Below are positions 10,518 through 19,845 of a stretch of DNA of 64,000 bases, piece by piece. Under the pieces are notes generated by a model that worked only from the letters and a program-made list of their open reading frames with translations, had not been told where the DNA came from and made no database searches. The translations under genes were made by a program, and so were the position numbers. The stretch comes from Tritrichomonas musculus. Taxonomy: Eukaryota > Parabasalia > Tritrichomonadida > Tritrichomonadidae. The stretch is from the NCBI GenBank assembly GCA_039105265.1, contig JAPFFF010000001.1, positions 806,001 to 870,000 of the forward strand, written 5' to 3'. Position 1 is the stretch's first letter, and each line of letters starts with the position of its first letter.

Positions 10518-10522
10518 AATGA
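10518..10522 (-). promoter_or_regulatory. Initiator-like element of the BTB/F5-8C gene
   Basis: On the minus strand this reads TCATT, matching the trichomonad Inr consensus TCA(+1)-pyrimidine-T/A. The predicted start at 10520 gives a leader of about 20 nt, typical for trichomonads. It abuts the inverted-repeat element that follows. Confidence 0.4.
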
Positions 10523-10523
10523 T

Positions 10524-11660
10524 TTTTTAAAAGGGAAATTACAAATGTCCCTACTTTAACGGTCATTTTTAACGGCTATTAAATTTGTGAGGTGAAGTAG
10601 GGACATTTGTCGCTGCTCCATTTGTCCCTACTTTAACGGTCATTAATAACGGTCAAACATATAGAAAATCTTTTTTTATTTTTATAAATGAGGTTACAAA
10701 TATCCTTACTCATTGCATAAGAAAATGTGAATTATTTATTTAATATATTTTAGTTAAAATAGTATTAAAGTGAATAAATCTTTATTTTTAGTGCTTTTTA
10801 CAATAAAAAATTATAATTTTGTTAAAAAATCGCAATTTTCAAAGGCAAAAATATTTGATAAACCTAAAAAATATGATCAAAAACTTAAAAAGACAAAAGT
10901 AGAATTAGTTCTTTGCATAATATAATAGATTCTTCTAATAAAATTCAAACTGAATATATTATAATATTCGATTACTTTTTAGTAAAGATCGAAGTAATTT
11001 TCAAATTTTAAAGCATTTCCTTACATATATTTGATAAATATGTAATTATATAATTAAAAAATCATTTGATAAAAAGAAATTACTTTGTTTTAGCAATGAT
11101 GAAAAAAAAAATATTTTTATTAAAAAATCCATGACCACCTATTCACACTTTTTTCAAGAAAATTTGAAATAGATGCATTCAACTTTTTTGACCATGAAAA
11201 CATCAAACAAAACTATTTATAAGAACTTCACATGCTATTTAACTTAAAAATATTTTTATAAATGCAGATAAAGAAATTACTAATAATATTATTTCCTAAT
11301 ATAGAAGAATATTTTGTTTTAATTTAAATAAATATCTTTTGTATAATGTTAACGTTAATATTTCGACTAATTTATTAAGTTTTTTTTTTGGATAAATCAT
11401 ATTCTAATTTTTATCTGAATTTTCAGTTTTTTTGAATTTGTCTTATAAACATTTTTGTAACCTAGCATTGTTAAAACATTTTATGCGTAATTTATCATAA
11501 AATTCACATCTCTCTTTGTTTTTACAGGTAAAAATATACCATAACCGTTAAAAATGACCGTTAAAGTAGGGACATTTGTCGCAGCTCCATTTGTCCCTAC
11601 CAATATGACCGTTAACAGTGACCGTTAAAGTAGGGACATTGGTCGCTGCCCTTTTTAAAA
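10524..11660. mobile_element. MITE-like element with complex terminal inverted repeats
   Basis: The ends near 10524-10655 and 11530-11660 are inverted copies. Both contain the block AATGTCCCTACTTTAACGGTCA (written here as its two parts AATGTCCCTA and CTTTAACGGTCA), and a hairpin-like unit GTAGGGACATTTGTCGC-n-GCTCC-ATTTGTCCCTAC. Outermost is TTTTAAAAGGG on the left and its near complement on the right. The roughly 870 bp between are AT-rich with no coding sequence. YAACGGY, the trichomonad M3/Myb-type motif, occurs at least four times on the left and three on the right. No clear target-site duplication. Confidence 0.75.
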
Positions 11661-12253
11661 TTTTCCATAAAAATGAAAAACATGCCATCTTAAAAGTTTT
11701 CCGTTTTCAATTATTAAAGAAGTTGATATCAAAATTAAACAAATATTAAAATCGTGGGCTCTTATATTTGAGTATAAATACGATAGACAACTTCTTTTTT
11801 TTCTTTCTGAAAAAAAATTAATTTGTAAAGATTAAACAAATTTCATATAAAATCAATTTAGTTTAACCAGAAACAACAAAAGAATATATTTAAAGACCAT
11901 TTTTTTGCAAATCACCTATTTACCAAATATTTATAAAAATCTTTTTTTTCAAAATTCAGATTTTTTGTTTGACTATATTAATAAAAAGTACGAATACTTG
12001 GATTAATACTAAATATTATTAAATCATATTGATCAAAGGAAATGAAAACGAAGATTGAATATTTTATATACTATTTGAACATATATTTTCATATAATCAA
12101 AGTACTCATTATTTAAATCAATACACAAAAAAACTTTTAAACAATAATACTGATAAAACTCATATTTATAAAGTAAAAAGGATTTTTTATTTTGAATGAT
12201 GCCTAACGAATGTTTTCTTTCAAAAAGTTTGCTATTAACAAATCTTAATAAAA
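11661..12253. other. AT-rich intergenic stretch upstream of the U-box gene
   Basis: Apparently non-coding, with T runs. The opposite-strand ORF reaching into 12033-12398 is a shadow. Nothing recognisable until the initiator-like TCATT at 12254-12258. Confidence 0.55.
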
Positions 12254-12258
12254 TCATT
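12254..12258 (+). promoter_or_regulatory. Initiator-like element of the U-box gene
   Basis: TCATT with the predicted +1 at 12256, 12 nt before the ATG at 12268. This favours the downstream ATG over the one at 12196. Confidence 0.45.
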
Positions 12259-12267
12259 CTAATTATC

Positions 12268-13080
12268 ATGTATTCAGATAAAACAATAAATACAGATAGA
12301 GGTTCTGATGATAATTTAATAGAAAATAATGATTCAATGGAAGATTTAGATGCCAATGCTCCTCCAGAATTCATATGTCCAATAACATTATCAATCATGA
12401 AAGATCCGGTTTTATTACCAGATGGTCAAACATATGAACGAGAAGCAATTAAAAAAGCTCTAAGTGTCAATCCAATTTCACCAGTTACAAGAGAACCAAT
12501 GGATTTTAATCAAGCACGGACCAATTATGCGCTCAAAAGTTTAATCGATAATTACATTAAAACCCAACGTTCAAAACCAAAAAACGAACAGCCAACAAAA
12601 AATCCAACAACCGATTCTCAACCACCTCCAGTAAACTCTCAAATTCGATATCCGCCTCCACCAGATCCAGATTATGATGTTCCAAGAAACGATAGCTCGA
12701 ATATTGACAGAATAAACAATTATATTTCACAATTAATGTCGATGGGATACGATGAAAAGGCTTCTCGTGCAGCACTATACGAAGCAGACAATGATTTCCA
12801 GCGAGCAGTGAACATATTAGCCAGAAAAAAGGGAGCAAAAGCGCCAAAAAGGGACTCATATACTTCTGACAGACAAGAAAATGGAAATGAAAGAACAAAA
12901 AACTTTTCATATAGACCAAATCATGCCAGCGACGACTCCAACAGAAATTACAGAGAAAGAGTCAGAAATAATAACGGAAACTCAACGGGAAGGACTTCAA
13001 GACAGTCGTACCATTTAATCTCTGTGTTGATTATTATAATATTATTTGCCGTTTTGATCGGTGTTGATCCATCATACTAA
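12268..13080 (+). CDS. Tail-anchored U-box / UBA-domain E3 ubiquitin ligase
   Basis: From the ATG at 12268 the protein has 270 residues. A U-box lies at 34-105 (PPEFICPITLSIMKDPVLLP, then PISPVTREPM and the LKSLIDNYI helix), which binds E2 enzymes. A Pro/Asn-rich linker follows. A UBA-like domain at 147-186 (QLMSMGYDEKASRAAL, DFQRAVNIL) would bind ubiquitin. After a disordered Asn/Arg/Ser stretch, a hydrophobic helix at 249-265 lies five residues from the C-terminus, so the protein is probably inserted post-translationally as a tail anchor in the ER or outer membrane of another organelle. An in-frame ATG at 12196 would add 24 residues, but the initiator-like TCATT lies between the two ATGs, so I prefer 12268. 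Confidence 0.9.
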   Translation: MYSDKTINTDRGSDDNLIENNDSMEDLDANAPPEFICPITLSIMKDPVLLPDGQTYEREAIKKALSVNPISPVTREPMDFNQARTNYALKSLIDNYIKTQRSKPKNEQPTKNPTTDSQPPPVNSQIRYPPPPDPDYDVPRNDSSNIDRINNYISQLMSMGYDEKASRAALYEADNDFQRAVNILARKKGAKAPKRDSYTSDRQENGNERTKNFSYRPNHASDDSNRNYRERVRNNNGNSTGRTSRQSYHLISVLIIIILFAVLIGVDPSY

Positions 13081-13836
13081 TTTTCTTATTTTTATTAAAA
13101 ACTTTAATTTTTTTTTTTTTTTCTTTCTGATTTTATTTTTTTTTTTTTTAACAATTCAAATGCCAATGAATATATCTTTTGAACAAATGCAAAAGAAACT
13201 AAAAAGAAAATACATTGTTATTAAAATGATTTATTTATTTATTTGATTTCCATTTAAATAGATTGCTTAAGACAACTTTTTCGTTTAATCCCACAACGAA
13301 AGAAGAAATGAATGAAGATACTGAAGAAATAATTCTTGACTTTTAATTTTTAAATTCAGTCAAAAATGACGAAAACAATTTTATGGAAACTGAATTCATA
13401 ATTGTGACATTATTGACGAAATTTAATTGAAAGCATGATTAACTTCTGGATTGTTAAGAATATGTTAAGCCAGCTCTCGTACCTAAAAAAGGAAAGGTAA
13501 AAAAATTTTAACTTATAAATAATTTAAATTTTAAAACTGCTATAATGAACCAAAATAACGTCGTTACGTTGAATATCAACGTATTCAAGGTCAGTCTATT
13601 TCAACAATTTCAACTTCAACATTGGCTAATTTTTCCTCTAGCTGATTGGATCGATAAAAAAGCATGAAATGATGTTTATTTTAGATTATATCAAAAACAA
13701 ATAATTATTAGAAGAATAATAATTATCATAAATCTATAAAAAAGGTATCAATATAGCATTTTTTAAACTTTATTTTTAATATGAAAATATAACGTACTCA
13801 ATTCAAAATTCAATGAAAGTTTTTTATCATCGGAAA
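13081..13836. other. Intergenic stretch with possible coding debris
   Basis: Long T runs directly after the U-box gene. From 13259 to about 13650 there are short coding-like pieces in shifting frames, for example EEMNEDTEEIILDF and RRYVEYQRIQGQSISTISTS, interrupted by stops. They are too short to name. The rest is AT-rich filler. Confidence 0.4.
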
Positions 13837-14152
13837 ATGAGTTTAAGCAAAAAGCTTATCGAAGCATCTGAAAATGGAGATATCAAATCTGTTCAAAGTC
13901 TTCTTGCGAATAAAGAAATCGACATCAACTGCAAAGGCATTTTAAATCAAAAACATTCATGATATTCGAAATTTATTATTTCATGATATTTTCAATTTTT
14001 ATCATTTTTGGAATTCAATAATAATAATTAATTGGACTCCGCTAATCTATTCTGCTTGCAATGGTCATACAGATATTGTTCAACTTTTATTATCAAAACG
14101 AAATATTGAAATCAACTGCAAAAGCGTTTTAATATCAAAATATTCATTCCAT

Positions 14153-14592
14153 TCAAATCTTCTTTTTTCATAAAATTCAAATCTTCTTTTTTCATTACAT
14201 TCAAATCTTACTTTTTTCATAAAATTCAAATCTTCTTTTTTCATAAAATTCAAATCTTCTTTTTTCATCTCATTCAAATCTTTTTTTTTTTCATAGAATT
14301 CAAATCTTATTTTTTCATCTCATTCAAATCTTATTTTTACATGAAATTCAAATCTTATTTTTTCATAAAATTCAAATCTTATTTTTCCATGAAATTCAAA
14401 TATTCTTTTTTCATAAAATTCAAATCTTCTTTTTTCATTACATTAAAATCTTACTTTTTTCATAAAATTCAAATCTTCTTTTTTCATTACATTCAAATCT
14501 TCTTTTTTCATTACATTCAAATCTTCTTTTTTCATTACATTCAAATCTTTTTTTTTTTCATTACATTCAAATCTTATTTTTTCATAAAATTC
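14153..14592 (+). repeat. 24-bp minisatellite in ankyrin spacer (copy 1)
   Basis: Tandem units of about 24 bp with core ATTCAAATCTT-T-run-CAT, the period varying by 1-3 through T-run length and the two bases before ATTC (AA, AC, TC, GA). They fill the spacer between the ankyrin blocks ending at 14128 and starting at 14629. The 24-nt period keeps some frames open on both strands, creating false ORFs. Confidence 0.9.
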
Positions 14593-15311
14593 TTTTTTGA
14601 AGCATTTTTGGAATTCAAATTGAATATTAATAGTACTCCATTAATTGTCGCAGCTTCAGAAGGCCATACAAAAATTGTTCAACTTTTATTATCACAACCA
14701 AATATCGACATCAACTGCAAAGACATTTTAAAATTAAAAATATTCATGATATTCGAATTTTATTATTTTATGATATTTCAATTTTTATCATTTTTGGAAT
14801 TCAATATTAATAATTAATTGGACTGCTCTGATCTATTCTGCTTGCAATGATCATATAGAAATTGTTCAACTTTTATTATCAAAACGAAATATTGAAATCA
14901 ACTGCAAAAGCGTTTTAATATCAAAATATTCATTCCATTCAAATCTTCTTTTTTTATAAAATTTTTTTGAAGCATTTTTGGAATTCAATTTTGATATTTA
15001 ATAGTACTCCATTGATTGTTGCAGCTTCAGAATGCCATACAGAAATTGTTCAACTTTTATTATCACAACCAAATATCGACATCAACTGCAAAGACATTTT
15101 TAAATTAAAACATTCATGATATTTGAAATTTATTATTTTATGATATTTCAATTTTATCATTTTTGGAATTCAATATTAATAATTAATTGGACTCCTCTGA
15201 TCTATTCTTCTTACAATGGCCATACAGAAATTGTTCAACTTTTATTATCAAAACGAAATATTGAAATCAACTGCAAAAGCGTTTTAATATCAAAATATTC
15301 ATTCCATTCAA

Positions 15312-15655
15312 AATTTCTTTTTTCATTCCATTCTAATCCTCTTTTTTCATGAAATTCAAATCTTATTTTATCATAAAATTCAAATCTTTTTTTTTTCATA
15401 CAATTCAAATCTTATTTTTTCATATAATTCAAATCTTATTTTTTCATGAAATTCAAATCTTATTTTTTCATTACATTCAAATCTTATTTTTTCATTACAT
15501 TCAAATCTTATTTTTTCATAAAATTCAAATCTTTTTTTTTTTCATAAAATTCAAATCTTATTTTTTCATTACATTCAAATCTTATTTTTTCATATAATTC
15601 AAATCTTATTTTTTCATGAAATTCAAATCTTATTTTCTCATAAAATTCATTTACA
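15312..15655 (+). repeat. 24-bp minisatellite in ankyrin spacer (copy 2)
   Basis: The same ATTCAAATCTTA-TTTTTTCAT unit, about 14 copies, between the ankyrin blocks ending 15283 and starting 15686. The flanking spacer ends (AATATTCATTCCATTC on the left, TTTTTGGAATTCAATTTT on the right) match those of the other two arrays, so the arrays grew inside homologous spacers. Confidence 0.9.
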
Positions 15656-15989
15656 AATCTTTTTTGGAATTCAATTTTGATATTTAATAGTACTCCATTG
15701 ATTGTTGCAGCTTCAGGAGGTAATACAGAAATTGTCAAACTTTTATTATCACAACCAAATATCGACATCAACTGCAAAGACATTTAAAATTAAAAACATT
15801 CATGATATTCGAATTTTATTATTTTATGATATTTCAATTTTTATCATTTTTGGAATTCAATATTAATAATTAATTGGACTGCTCTGATTTATTCTGCTTG
15901 CAATGATAATATAGAAATTGTTCAACTTTTATTATCAAAACGAAATATTGAAATCAACTGCAAAAGCGTTTTAATATCAAAATATTCAT

Positions 15990-16505
15990 TCCATTCAAAA
16001 TTTCTTTTTTCATTCCATTCAAATCCTCTTTTTTCATACAATTCAAATCTTATTTTATCATAAAATTCAAATCTTTTTTTTTTTTTCATGAAATTCAAAT
16101 CTTATTTTTTCATTACATTCAAATCTTATTTTTTCATGAAATTCAAATCTTATTTTTTCATCTCATTCAAATCTTATTTTTTCATTCCATTCAAATCTTT
16201 TTTTTCATTACATTCAAATCTTATTTTTTCATTACATTCAAATCTTATTTTTTCATAAAATTCAAATCTCATTTTTTCATTCCATTCAAATCTTATTTTT
16301 TCATTACATTCAAATCTCATTTTTTCATTCCATTCAAATCTTATTTTTTCATTACATTCAAATCTCATTTTTTCATTCCATTCAAATCTTATTTTTTCAT
16401 TACATTCAAATCTTATTTTTTCATAAAATTCAAATCTTATTTTTTCATTACATTCAAATCTTATTTTTTCATTCCATTCAAATCTTCTTTTTTTATAAAA
16501 TTCAT
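15990..16505 (+). repeat. 24-bp minisatellite in ankyrin spacer (copy 3)
   Basis: About 20 copies of the same unit between the ankyrin block ending at 15970 and the damaged block at 16541. This is the longest array, with local higher-order alternation of CATTACATTC and CATTCCATTC variants near 16200-16400. Confidence 0.9.
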
Positions 16506-16866
16506 TTACAAATCTTTTTTGGAATTCAATTTTGGTATTTAATAGTACTCCATTGATTGTTGCAGCTTCAGAAATTGTTCAACTTTTATTATCAATGAAT
16601 TTTATCACAACCAAATATCGACATCAACTGCAAAGACATTTTTAAATTAAAACATTCATGATATTCGAATTTTATTATTTTATGATATTTCAATTTTTAT
16701 CATTTTTTGGAATTAAAGTTCAATTATTTACAAATCAGCAATCGATTATGCAGAACAAAATGAACATTCAAAAATAGTTGAACTTTTAAAGGAATGGAAG
16801 AAAAAAGTAATTACACCACAAAACTATAAAAAAAGTAAAATCATGACTCCAATTCAGCCACTATGA

Positions 16867-17991
16867 CAAAAAAGCGAAAGAAAGATTCCAAATTCTCTAC
16901 ATACAGGAGAAGAAAAGCAAGATAATGGAGAGAAAAGCACCCAAAAAGAATCAGAAATTGAACAACTAAAAGAGAAAAACCGCCAACTTGAAGCAACTAA
17001 CGAGCAATTTAAACAGAAAATTTGTCAACTCGAAAGTAATACCAAACAATTAAAAAGTTACTTGTTAGCTTTGAAAGAAAAAATTTCAGACATTGAATTC
17101 ATCAACTTCGATGACTATATAGAAGAGTCAATAATTGGCGAAGGAGCCACATCAAGTGTGAAAGTTGTTGTGAAAAAATCAAGAGAAAAATTTGCAAAGA
17201 AAGAACTGAAAGAATATGATCACAAAACATTCCAACGATTTCTCACGGAAGCCGAAATTCTATTCAAACTCCCTCATCCATGCATCATCCGCATCCACGG
17301 AATGAACTACGGTGACACAAATCATCATCCATCGATTTTACTCGCACTTGAACCAAATTCGCTCGAAAAAGTGATCATTGATAAGATTCTGAGCAAAGAA
17401 CAAAAGAACAGAATCACAGTTGAAATTGTCCTCGGAATGCGATACATCCACCGCCGCAATTTCATGCACCGCGATCTGAAGCCATTGAACATTCTGTTGA
17501 GCAAGAACTTTCATGTAAAAATCAGCGATTTCGGACTGGCTAAAGAAGAAGATGTCTCAGTTTCACAGTCAAAGGGCGTCGGCACACTTCGTTTCATGGC
17601 ACCTGAACTTTTTGAAGAAAGTGATGATGATGATAATAGAATCAAATACACAAACAAGGTCGACGTTTACTCATTTGGAATCACATTGATCTTCATCGTC
17701 AATGATGCTTATCCAAAGTTCAGTTTGAAAAATGCATCAAATGGAATCCTTCCAACACTTCCAGCTAAAATCACTAAATGGGTTCGAAAACTGATTGTTA
17801 GATGCTTGTCACCATCACCAGATGAACGCCCATCATTTGCAGAAATTTTAGAAATCATGAAAGCAAACAACTATGACTTGTTCTGTGAGAAAAGCTCCAA
17901 GTTGACCTCCAAACAAAAGCAAATGAAAAGTGAAATTGAACAAAGAATTCTCAAGATCGAGGCTTTCGAATACCAACATTTTATTGATTAA
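16867..17991 (+). CDS. TKL-like protein kinase domain, 3' part of the ankyrin locus
   Basis: Open from just after TGA 16864-16866 to the TAA at 17989-17991. A coiled coil (EIEQLKEKNRQLEATNEQFK) precedes a complete kinase domain. Visible are the glycine loop GEGATSSV, the β3 Lys in FAKKEL, HRDLKPLN (near 17467), DFG (17527), APE (near 17599), and the C-lobe DVYSFGI and DERPSF. All catalytic residues are present, so the domain would be active if expressed. No in-frame ATG lies between the TGA and the kinase N-lobe; translation would need the upstream ankyrin frame, readthrough, or a non-ATG start. Residues after the C-lobe form a short helical tail. Confidence 0.8.
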   Translation, partial: QKSERKIPNSLHTGEEKQDNGEKSTQKESEIEQLKEKNRQLEATNEQFKQKICQLESNTKQLKSYLLALKEKISDIEFINFDDYIEESIIGEGATSSVKVVVKKSREKFAKKELKEYDHKTFQRFLTEAEILFKLPHPCIIRIHGMNYGDTNHHPSILLALEPNSLEKVIIDKILSKEQKNRITVEIVLGMRYIHRRNFMHRDLKPLNILLSKNFHVKISDFGLAKEEDVSVSQSKGVGTLRFMAPELFEESDDDDNRIKYTNKVDVYSFGITLIFIVNDAYPKFSLKNASNGILPTLPAKITKWVRKLIVRCLSPSPDERPSFAEILEIMKANNYDLFCEKSSKLTSKQKQMKSEIEQRILKIEAFEYQHFID

Positions 17992-18594
17992 AATAATCAA
18001 TTTAATTAATATTAATTAAACAATTTTAACTTAAATATATATTCTCTCTTTTTTTTTTATTTATTTAAACAAACCAATTGAAAATTCGAATGAACTACCT
18101 ACTTATTTTAATATTATAATATCTAAATATTTTGCTATAAATTTTCAATCATTTGGTCTGATACATGATAAATTACAAAATATACTTTTACTATAAATTT
18201 ACAATCATTTTTGGCTCTCAATACCATTTATTTAAATAAAAATGATATGAGATTTACAATTTATGCTATTATACTTATCATTATTAAAAAATATATAAAA
18301 AAAGAACTTAGGAAATTTAATAATTTCGGTGATATGCTTCGAAAATGAATATATGGCAATTATATAAATTATTAATCTTTGATTTCAAATTCTTTAATAC
18401 GTAGTAGCTCTCAAAATCTTAACATTCTATGAACTCATCCAATATTATAAGGTTAAAAAAATATATTAATTCGGTTGGACTGATTACATGCCCAATTTAT
18501 TTTATTTTAAAAAATTGCCCAATATTGATATGCATTGTATTCAATTTTTTGATGAAAATAAAACTTTTTCATATTGGGCAAAAATTTTATTTTA
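17992..18594. other. AT-rich intergenic stretch
   Basis: No credible gene. The 69-codon frame over 18429-18638 overlaps the next gene's start and has no family features. The sequence presumably holds the 3' end of the kinase and the promoter of the DUF3447 gene. Confidence 0.5.
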
Positions 18595-19725
18595 ATGAAA
18601 TACATCAAGATAATCAATCGAAAGAAAAAGATTTATAAAGTTTTATTAAAATATCTTGAAAACCAAGAAGAGTCTACTATGAAATCCTCTTTTCACAAAT
18701 TAGTTAAAATTATTGAATTACAAAAGATTAAATCTCATCCACCTGAATTAAGAGAATTTCTTCGAATTATATCTATTATTTCAAAGAACCATCATCGATT
18801 TGTTGGATTTATTGAAAAAATAGAAAAAATCCTTTTTCTTTTGTCCAATACAATTAAAGATTCACTTGACAATACTTGCATATTTAATATTTTTAAAAGC
18901 AATAGAAGAATTTTACTTTCTTTATTTGAAATGGAAATCATTAAACAAGATAAAAGTATTTTTCAAGAAGAACTTTTCACTGTTTATTTTTACCCAGAAA
19001 TCCAAAAAGTTGTCGAAAAAGAAAAATTTAACACGATTAATGAACAGTATTTGAAATTTGATCCAAAAACTTTTGAGGAAAAACGAAAAATCGGTGAAAA
19101 TGACTCATATATCTGTGAATTAATAAGAAATGATTCTGTTGAAGAATTCATTCAATTCGTAAACAGAAGTAACATTAATATTCACAAAATGAAAATTGAA
19201 CCATCAATTTTTGAAACAAATTCATTCTTAATGAAAAAAACACCAAAATTAAATGAATATGCAGCATTTTATGGATCAATTCAAATCATTCAATATTTAA
19301 ATTACAACAATGTTGAATTAACACCTTCAATTTGGATTTATGCAATTCATAGCCAAAATGCAGAATTCTTTCATTTTCTTGAAGAATTGAAAATCAAACA
19401 ACCTAACAATTCATATGAGAAATGTTTGAAGGAATCAATTAAATGTCATCATAATGATTTCGCTAATTATATTATAAACAATTTGATGAATCATAATAAT
19501 ATAATGAGAAATACAGATCAAAAAGTGTTTGAAAATATTTATTATTATGGTTGTCGTTATCATAATTATTTATATTTTCCAAGACACATTCATCAAAAGT
19601 ACACTTTCTTTTACTTGTGCAAATTCAATTATTATAGACTTGTCAAATTTTGTTTAAAATCAAAGAAAATAAAAGTTAACAAGAAAATCGTTTTGATCAA
19701 ATTACTTATAAAAATATTTAGATAA
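18595..19725 (+). CDS. DUF3447-type N-terminal part of an ankyrin protein
   Basis: 376 residues from the ATG at 18595 (the longer frame begins at a TTG). It shows the trichomonad DUF3447 pattern: helical N-terminus with IFNIFKSNRRILLSLFEM, then KRKIGENDSYICELIRNDSV, FETNSFLMKK, EYAAFYGSIQIIQYL, IWIYAIHSQNAEFFHFL, CLKESIKCHHNDFANYI and FFYLCKFNYYRLVKFCL. These are divergent ankyrin-like helix pairs. By comparison with the minus-strand locus at 57-63 kb the conserved coding part ends at V-N-K-K-I-V (19692); the last 11 codons to the stop would belong to the spacer. A 150-bp spacer then leads to the ankyrin/LRR frame at 19843-19846. It is unknown whether the two make one protein. Confidence 0.75.
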   Translation: MKYIKIINRKKKIYKVLLKYLENQEESTMKSSFHKLVKIIELQKIKSHPPELREFLRIISIISKNHHRFVGFIEKIEKILFLLSNTIKDSLDNTCIFNIFKSNRRILLSLFEMEIIKQDKSIFQEELFTVYFYPEIQKVVEKEKFNTINEQYLKFDPKTFEEKRKIGENDSYICELIRNDSVEEFIQFVNRSNINIHKMKIEPSIFETNSFLMKKTPKLNEYAAFYGSIQIIQYLNYNNVELTPSIWIYAIHSQNAEFFHFLEELKIKQPNNSYEKCLKESIKCHHNDFANYIINNLMNHNNIMRNTDQKVFENIYYYGCRYHNYLYFPRHIHQKYTFFYLCKFNYYRLVKFCLKSKKIKVNKKIVLIKLLIKIFR

Positions 19726-19845
19726 TATTCTCTTTAATGAAATTTCATATCAAATGATTAAATAGCATTTCAAAATAGGTTTTTTTTTAAATGAAATTCA
19801 ACAACTTGAAAGTTTTTAATGAAATTTTAGATTTTACATTTAAAT

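Larger units (their letters stand above)
13837..17991 (+). pseudogene. Split ankyrin-repeat / protein kinase locus
   Basis: An ATG at 13837 opens a 35-codon block with one ankyrin motif ending INCKGI (13941). Seven further blocks of exactly 99 nt follow: 14030-14128, 14629-14727, 14816-14914, 15000-15098, 15185-15283, 15686-15784, 15872-15970. Each is one open ankyrin repeat from N-[W/S]-T-[P/A]-L-I to IN-C-K-x-[I/V]. Stop-containing spacers of about 85-500 bp separate them. A ninth unit (16541 to about 16640) is damaged by a 12-nt deletion and a 13-nt insertion. The last ankyrin piece begins at 16729 (Y-K-S-A-I) and runs in frame through a coiled coil into a kinase, broken by TGA at 16864-16866. 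The whole reads as an ankyrin-coiled-coil-kinase gene with intervening sequences; the two lesions suggest this copy is dead or dying. Confidence 0.7.

Noticed and set aside
12196-12267. Upstream ATG of the U-box gene
   Set aside because: It would precede the initiator-like TCATT and adds a hydrophobic stretch not usual before a U-box; kept only as an alternative.
14341-14817. ORF rich in Phe/Lys/Ile across the minisatellite
   Set aside because: It is created by the 24-nt repeat period; only its last part covers a true ankyrin block. The same applies to the frames at 15349-15597, 15508-15783, 16174-16368 and 14080-14277.
14153-16505. CRISPR-like array
   Set aside because: The units are directly tandem without unique spacers and the DNA is eukaryotic; this is a minisatellite.
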